A stretch of DNA of 64,000 bases from contig BDSI01000038.1 of NCBI GenBank assembly GCA_003117195.1, positions 434,001-498,000 on the forward strand. Direction: 5' to 3'. This stretch comes from Eudorina sp. 2006-703-Eu-15 (lineage: Eukaryota; Chlorophyta; Chlorophyceae; Chlamydomonadales; Volvocaceae). The first letter of the stretch is position 1; each line of letters starts with the position of its first letter. Both the position numbers and the translations under genes were made by a program. Below are positions 60,001 to 64,000 of this stretch, piece by piece. The notes beneath the pieces were generated by a model. That model was not told the origin of the DNA and made no database searches. It saw only the letters and a list, made by a program, of their open reading frames with translations.

Positions 60001-63000
60001 TGCGGGCCAGAACAGCGCCTGGCCGTCGGCCCAGGAATCTGCGCCAGTAAGCGCGTCGCGGTTGCTGGATGCATCTGGGGGTTCAGGTCCGGCAGCATCT
60101 CCACTGGTTGCGACGGGGTCCGATGGCCTGCCGTGGTCCCCGCCCTCCCATGATGACCGCTCCCTGCACAGGTGTTGGGATTCGGGAGCACGGAATGAAG
60201 AAAAAATAAGGAAACTAATTGAAACACAATCGCAACAGTGAACAGAACGTCCGCGCCTTTTTGTCCACGCGCGCAAGGTGCAAATGTGCCGTGCAACGTG
60301 AAGGCAGCAGGTCGTCGTACCCCGTACACCTGATCGAACCCTGAAGCCCTTGGTGTCCACCGTATGCTAATTGAGACGGCATCCCCACCTGTCCCCCGCG
60401 TCCCAAATTCCGCGTGTATTCCACGTACCCGCGAGGCGGCGAGCTCTGCGTCTCCGGCGACGCATCCCGGTCGCGGCGGTGGGTTGCGCCCATCTGCGTG
60501 ACGAGCAGCGCGGCGCGCTCCGCGAGTGCCGCCGTGGATGCGTTGTGCCGGTCCCGCTCCTGCGCGAGTGCGGGCGCTTTCTGAGTTGATGAAACGGACA
60601 CATCTGCCCACCGGGGCCGCGGCAGTCGCGCCCATGATGGGCTCCGTCGGATATGGACGACGGAACCCCAGAAAGGGACACGAACCGTGAGGTTTGGCCT
60701 TGATGCCCCGCGCCGACGTTCCCTACCAAATCATTACCCGACCCGAACGATGTCGGCCGACTGGGTCTGCGATCCGTGAAGGCTCGCGCTGTATCCCTAC
60801 CTCCTTCAACAGACACATCAACTCCGTCAGCTGGACCTGCAACACCATCAATGCGGTGGGCAACAGACAGGATGACAACGGCAAAATGACTGTCTGGCCT
60901 CAACGGCGGTGGGACACCGGAGCGGGCGAGCCGGCTCGAGTCGCCTGATGGGACCCAGCTCCGTCACCAGGCCGCTGTCCAGTGCGCAGGACCCCATACA
61001 TACCCCATAATTTACCCCATACATACCCCATAATTTACCCCATATATACCCTACCATAGAACTGACAGGGGGGCGACGACGCGCAGGCGGCCCCCCACAC
61101 GACGCCGCCGCGTCTTCCCACAACTTCCCATACAACGGGTCACAGCCCAGCAACGGAAGCTCACAGCCGTGATATACCGGCACGCTGTAAGCTCCCCGCG
61201 TACAAGGCACGTCGTCGGCTGCCAGCCCACCTGGAATTTCTTGAGCTGCTCGCTGTGTTTCCGTCCGGCGTCCCGCGCCTCCTGCACCTGCCGCTCCAAC
61301 GCCCGCCGCAGGTTGGCCTCACGCAGCTCGTGCACGGCGCGAGCCTCGGCAGTGGCCTGACGCGAACACCGCCGGGAGACGAGACGCGGGGTTTCCAGCA
61401 CTGGCGAGAGGCGGGGTCCTCTCCGCACTGGGACTTGTCCAAGCAGGGGCAAAGGCGTCTGTGCGTGGGAGCTTCCCGCGCAGCAAGACCTTGCCCCCAC
61501 ACAATGTGTCAGTGCCCACATCTATCAAGGCTAGAAAGACCAAGTCGGGCCTCCAGCAGCCGTGTACCCAGAGTCCTAGACCAGGCAGATGAACCCGCAT
61601 CATCATGCCCGCCACCCACCGAACCAACTCACCAGCTCGTGCTCGCGGCCCAGCTTGGCCACCACCTCCACGTACTGGCGCTCCACCTCCGCCACCGCAT
61701 CCTCCCGCCGCCGCTCCGCCTCCGCGAACACCGCCTCTAGCTCATCCGCGTAGCGCTGCAGCTGCTCGCTCTGCCGCGCCAGCCGTTGCACCTGGCTCTC
61801 CTGCTCCGTGGTCTCGGGCTGCTGCTGCTGCCGCTGCACCTGCCCCTGTCCCGCATTCAGCGGTGCGCTAGCTCCGGCTGCAGGCTCCGCAACATGGGCG
61901 CTGGTAGCGGATGACTGACTGCCTGCAGCCTCATCTTTCCCGCCTGCCTCATCAGCCACCTGCGCCTGTGCCTCCTGCAAGCGCGACCGCGACGCGGCGA
62001 CCCTGGAGTGCACCTGCGCAAGCTGCTGCTCCATCTCCTCCACACACCGCCGCTGGTCCCGCAGCTGCGCCACCAGCTCGCCCTCTCGCCGGCGCGCCTC
62101 CTCTTCGGACCGCTGCAATGCGGCCTCCGCCTCAGCGCGCCACCCCTCGGCCTGCACCGCCAGGCGCTCCTGCTGCTGCCGCAGCGCCTCAGCCAGTTCA
62201 TCCGCGAACCGCCGCCGCAGCTGCGCCTCGCGCTCGTCCGCCGCCGCCGCGGCCTGCGCGGCGGACCTGGCTTCCGAGTCGCGAAGCTGGTCGGCGTACG
62301 AGTTCGCCAGCTGCGACTCCAGCTCCACCAGCTGTCGCTCGAACTGGTCAAGCAGCTGCGCCTCACGGTCCGCCAGCGCCTCCGCGTGCACCACCCCCAT
62401 CTGCGCGGCCTGCTCCGCGTGCAGCTGCGCCAGCTGCGCCGCCTGCTCGGCCAGGCGCTCCGCATGCTGGCGCCGCTTCTCCGCGTCCCGCACCGCCTGC
62501 TGCTCCACGAAGACGCGGTGAAGCCGCTCCTCGGCCTCGCGCAGCCGCTGCAGATGTGCCGCCTCCAGCCGCGCCTCGGCCTCCCGCAGCTCGTCCGCGT
62601 GCGCCCGCGCCAGCTCTGCCGCCTGCGACGCCAGCGCCTCCGCCACCCGCGCCTCCGCCTGCGCCGCCAGCTGCGCCAAAGCCTCCCCGTGCTCGCGCTC
62701 CAGCTCTGCCTCGCGTTCCTGCAGCCGCTGCTGCAGCAGCGCCGACGCCTGCGCCTCGCGCTCCGCCAGCGTCCGCGCCTGCTGCCCCGCCAGCGCGGCC
62801 ATTTGGGCTTGCAGCTGCGTCCGGGCGTCGGCGTGCTGCGCTGACAGCCTGTCGATCTGCACCTCTAGCTCCGCGACCGCGCGGGCGTGATGGCGGACAA
62901 GGTCTGCCTCGCGGGCTTGTGCCTCCTCCAGGGCGGCTGCGTGCTGCGCGGCGAGCTGCGCCCTCAGGTCCTGCAGCGCCGCGTCCTTCTGCCGCGACAG

Positions 63001-64000
63001 CTGCTGACGCAGCTCCGCCAGCTCCGCCTCATGCTGCCGAGTGATCTCGACCTCCCGGTCTACGGCTTGCTGCTGCGCGCGCAAGGCGAGCTCCTGAAGC
63101 TCAGCGACCTGCGGGCATGGCGTTTCGGTCGATGCCCTGTAGATATATAGTTTCTGAGGGCGAGAGCCGCAGTGAGCACGAGTCCCGCATGTTGCTCCGG
63201 CAGAGTGGGCCCTATCGCGGTGGCGCGCCATCACCCTGCCTTGCGGCGGCGGAGCTCCAATCATTACAGCGCGCTGGCATGACGCTGATGCAAGGCGGAT
63301 TACCAAGTTCGTATTTGCAAAGCAAAAAAAGTAAAAAACACTCTTGCCCCGCCATACAGACAAGAAATGCAGCCGCGCGGCAAGGACATTGGACGCATGA
63401 CGGACGGTCGGGCACAAGGCTCGCCGCTACATTTGCCGCGCGGCACACCTTGGATGCAAAGTCTGCTGCCGCTTGGTGTGACATCGGCGAGCCCCCCCGC
63501 GCCGGCGGAGGCGACCCGTAGTTGACGGTGCTCATGGGCGAGGAGCTGGACGGGAAGTGACGCGTTGGCGTGCCCAAGACATGCAGCAGTTGCGAAGGCT
63601 GCCCCGACTGATGTGGTTTCGGCGCGAAAGAGGGGGCTCCGCCGGCGGGCGCGCGAACTGCCACCGCCGCGCTGCTGCTGGCGGCCTGACGGGCCCCCGA
63701 TGATGCACCGCGGACGTGGCCAAGAAGCGACTGGGTGTCCACCCCTTGGCCTCCCAGCTCTTGCGTCTCGTTTCTGAGACGCTTGAGCTCATCCTGCGAG
63801 GTTACAGTTCAAAGGATGCGCATAAACATGTCACGGGCGGTTCTGTTGACGCCATCCCCCGTGATCCCAAGCAGCACAAGTGGCGCGGCATACCATGTAC
63901 GACACGAGATCCAGCGCTAGCCGCAACTCCTTACCTGCAGTCGTTCTATCTCCTCCTGGTTGTCCTGCAGGTATGACCTGTACTCTGACAACTTGGACTG
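54053..64000 (-). CDS. Giant coiled-coil protein, C-terminal 2625 residues (5' end outside window)
   Basis: Not recognised. Visible exons: 64000-63935 (partial), 63793-63449, 63108-61633, 61356-61231, 60836-60801, 60580-60429, 60163-57570, 57135-54053. All junctions keep phase, giving 2625 residues plus stop. The 492-residue exon at 63108-61633 is nearly pure coiled coil rich in Ala/Glu/Gln/Arg (AELQELALRAQQQAVDREVE), and the next three small exons continue the heptads. The two large 3' exons (about 860 and 1030 residues) are low-complexity Ala/Ser/Gly/Pro with short features. These are a repeated LEAT[FV]SGPFP motif, two DLTD motifs resembling SUMO-interacting motifs, an acidic patch (DDEDDDEHRGR), and short coiled coils near 56000 and 54800 (GQLEAKIAELQRQNEALLAA). 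No membrane segment or enzyme motif is seen. A cytoskeletal, centriolar or scaffold role is inference from composition only. Confidence 0.75.
57160..57187 (+). repeat. R3 dispersed sequence, copy in the giant coiled-coil gene
   Basis: TGTGTTTAGAATTGCACC with the CCGCCCG tail, in the last intron of the giant coiled-coil gene. It shares its order of motifs with 28205-28270. Confidence 0.5.

Noticed and set aside
60390..60429. CAG|GTGGGG at 60391 as donor in the giant gene
   Set aside because: It leaves phase 0, while the next exon needs two leftover bases; the GTACGTG donor after 60429 gives the right phase.

Overview
The window looks like nuclear DNA of a green alga close to Chlamydomonas, most likely a volvocine or other chlamydomonadalean. 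It is GC-rich, its genes carry many small introns with GTGAG/GTACG-type donors, and simple repeats are very abundant. The chloroplast GAPDH is nearly identical in sequence and length to the Chlamydomonas A-type enzyme. No bacterial, organellar or viral gene was seen. Exon structures below were built by hand: each junction has GT/AG ends, codon phase is kept across all exons, and the joined products are full family length where a family is known.

Layout. 410-2319 (-): plastid GAPDH (GAPA, 6 exons). 5656-16243 (-): cycloartenol synthase (CAS, 16 exons), with repeat-rich introns and a roughly 27-copy minisatellite just beyond its 3' end. 17810-22754 (-): an 873-residue coiled-coil protein of unknown function. 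23345-24707 (+): TFIID subunit TAF7. 25938-30359 (+): a secreted or vacuolar serine carboxypeptidase (S10). 31115-33349 (+): TFIID subunit TAF11. 34442-41181 (+): a predicted 1168-residue membrane protein combining an SPL1-like C-terminal module and ankyrin-like repeats with transmembrane segments, but no SBP zinc finger. 41182-47995: about 6.8 kb without a gene I can defend. 47996-53868 (-): a TKL-type protein kinase with a 16-nt microexon. 54053-64000 (-): the 3' part (2625 residues visible) of a giant coiled-coil protein whose 5' end lies outside the window.

The genes do not form one pathway. GAPA serves the Calvin cycle, CAS makes the first cyclic sterol precursor, and TAF7 and TAF11 are both TFIID subunits lying 6.4 kb apart on one strand. 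From memory, GAP3 and CAS1 are also close together on chromosome 1 of C. reinhardtii, which would fit conserved synteny; this needs checking.

Besides tandem repeats, I found three short dispersed sequence families (called R1, R2 and R3 here) in introns and spacers, and a recurrent short inverted-repeat motif (TGCCGTAC/GTACGGCA) at intron ends. These and the membrane SPL-like protein are the most unusual observations. I did not find a clear new multi-gene system.
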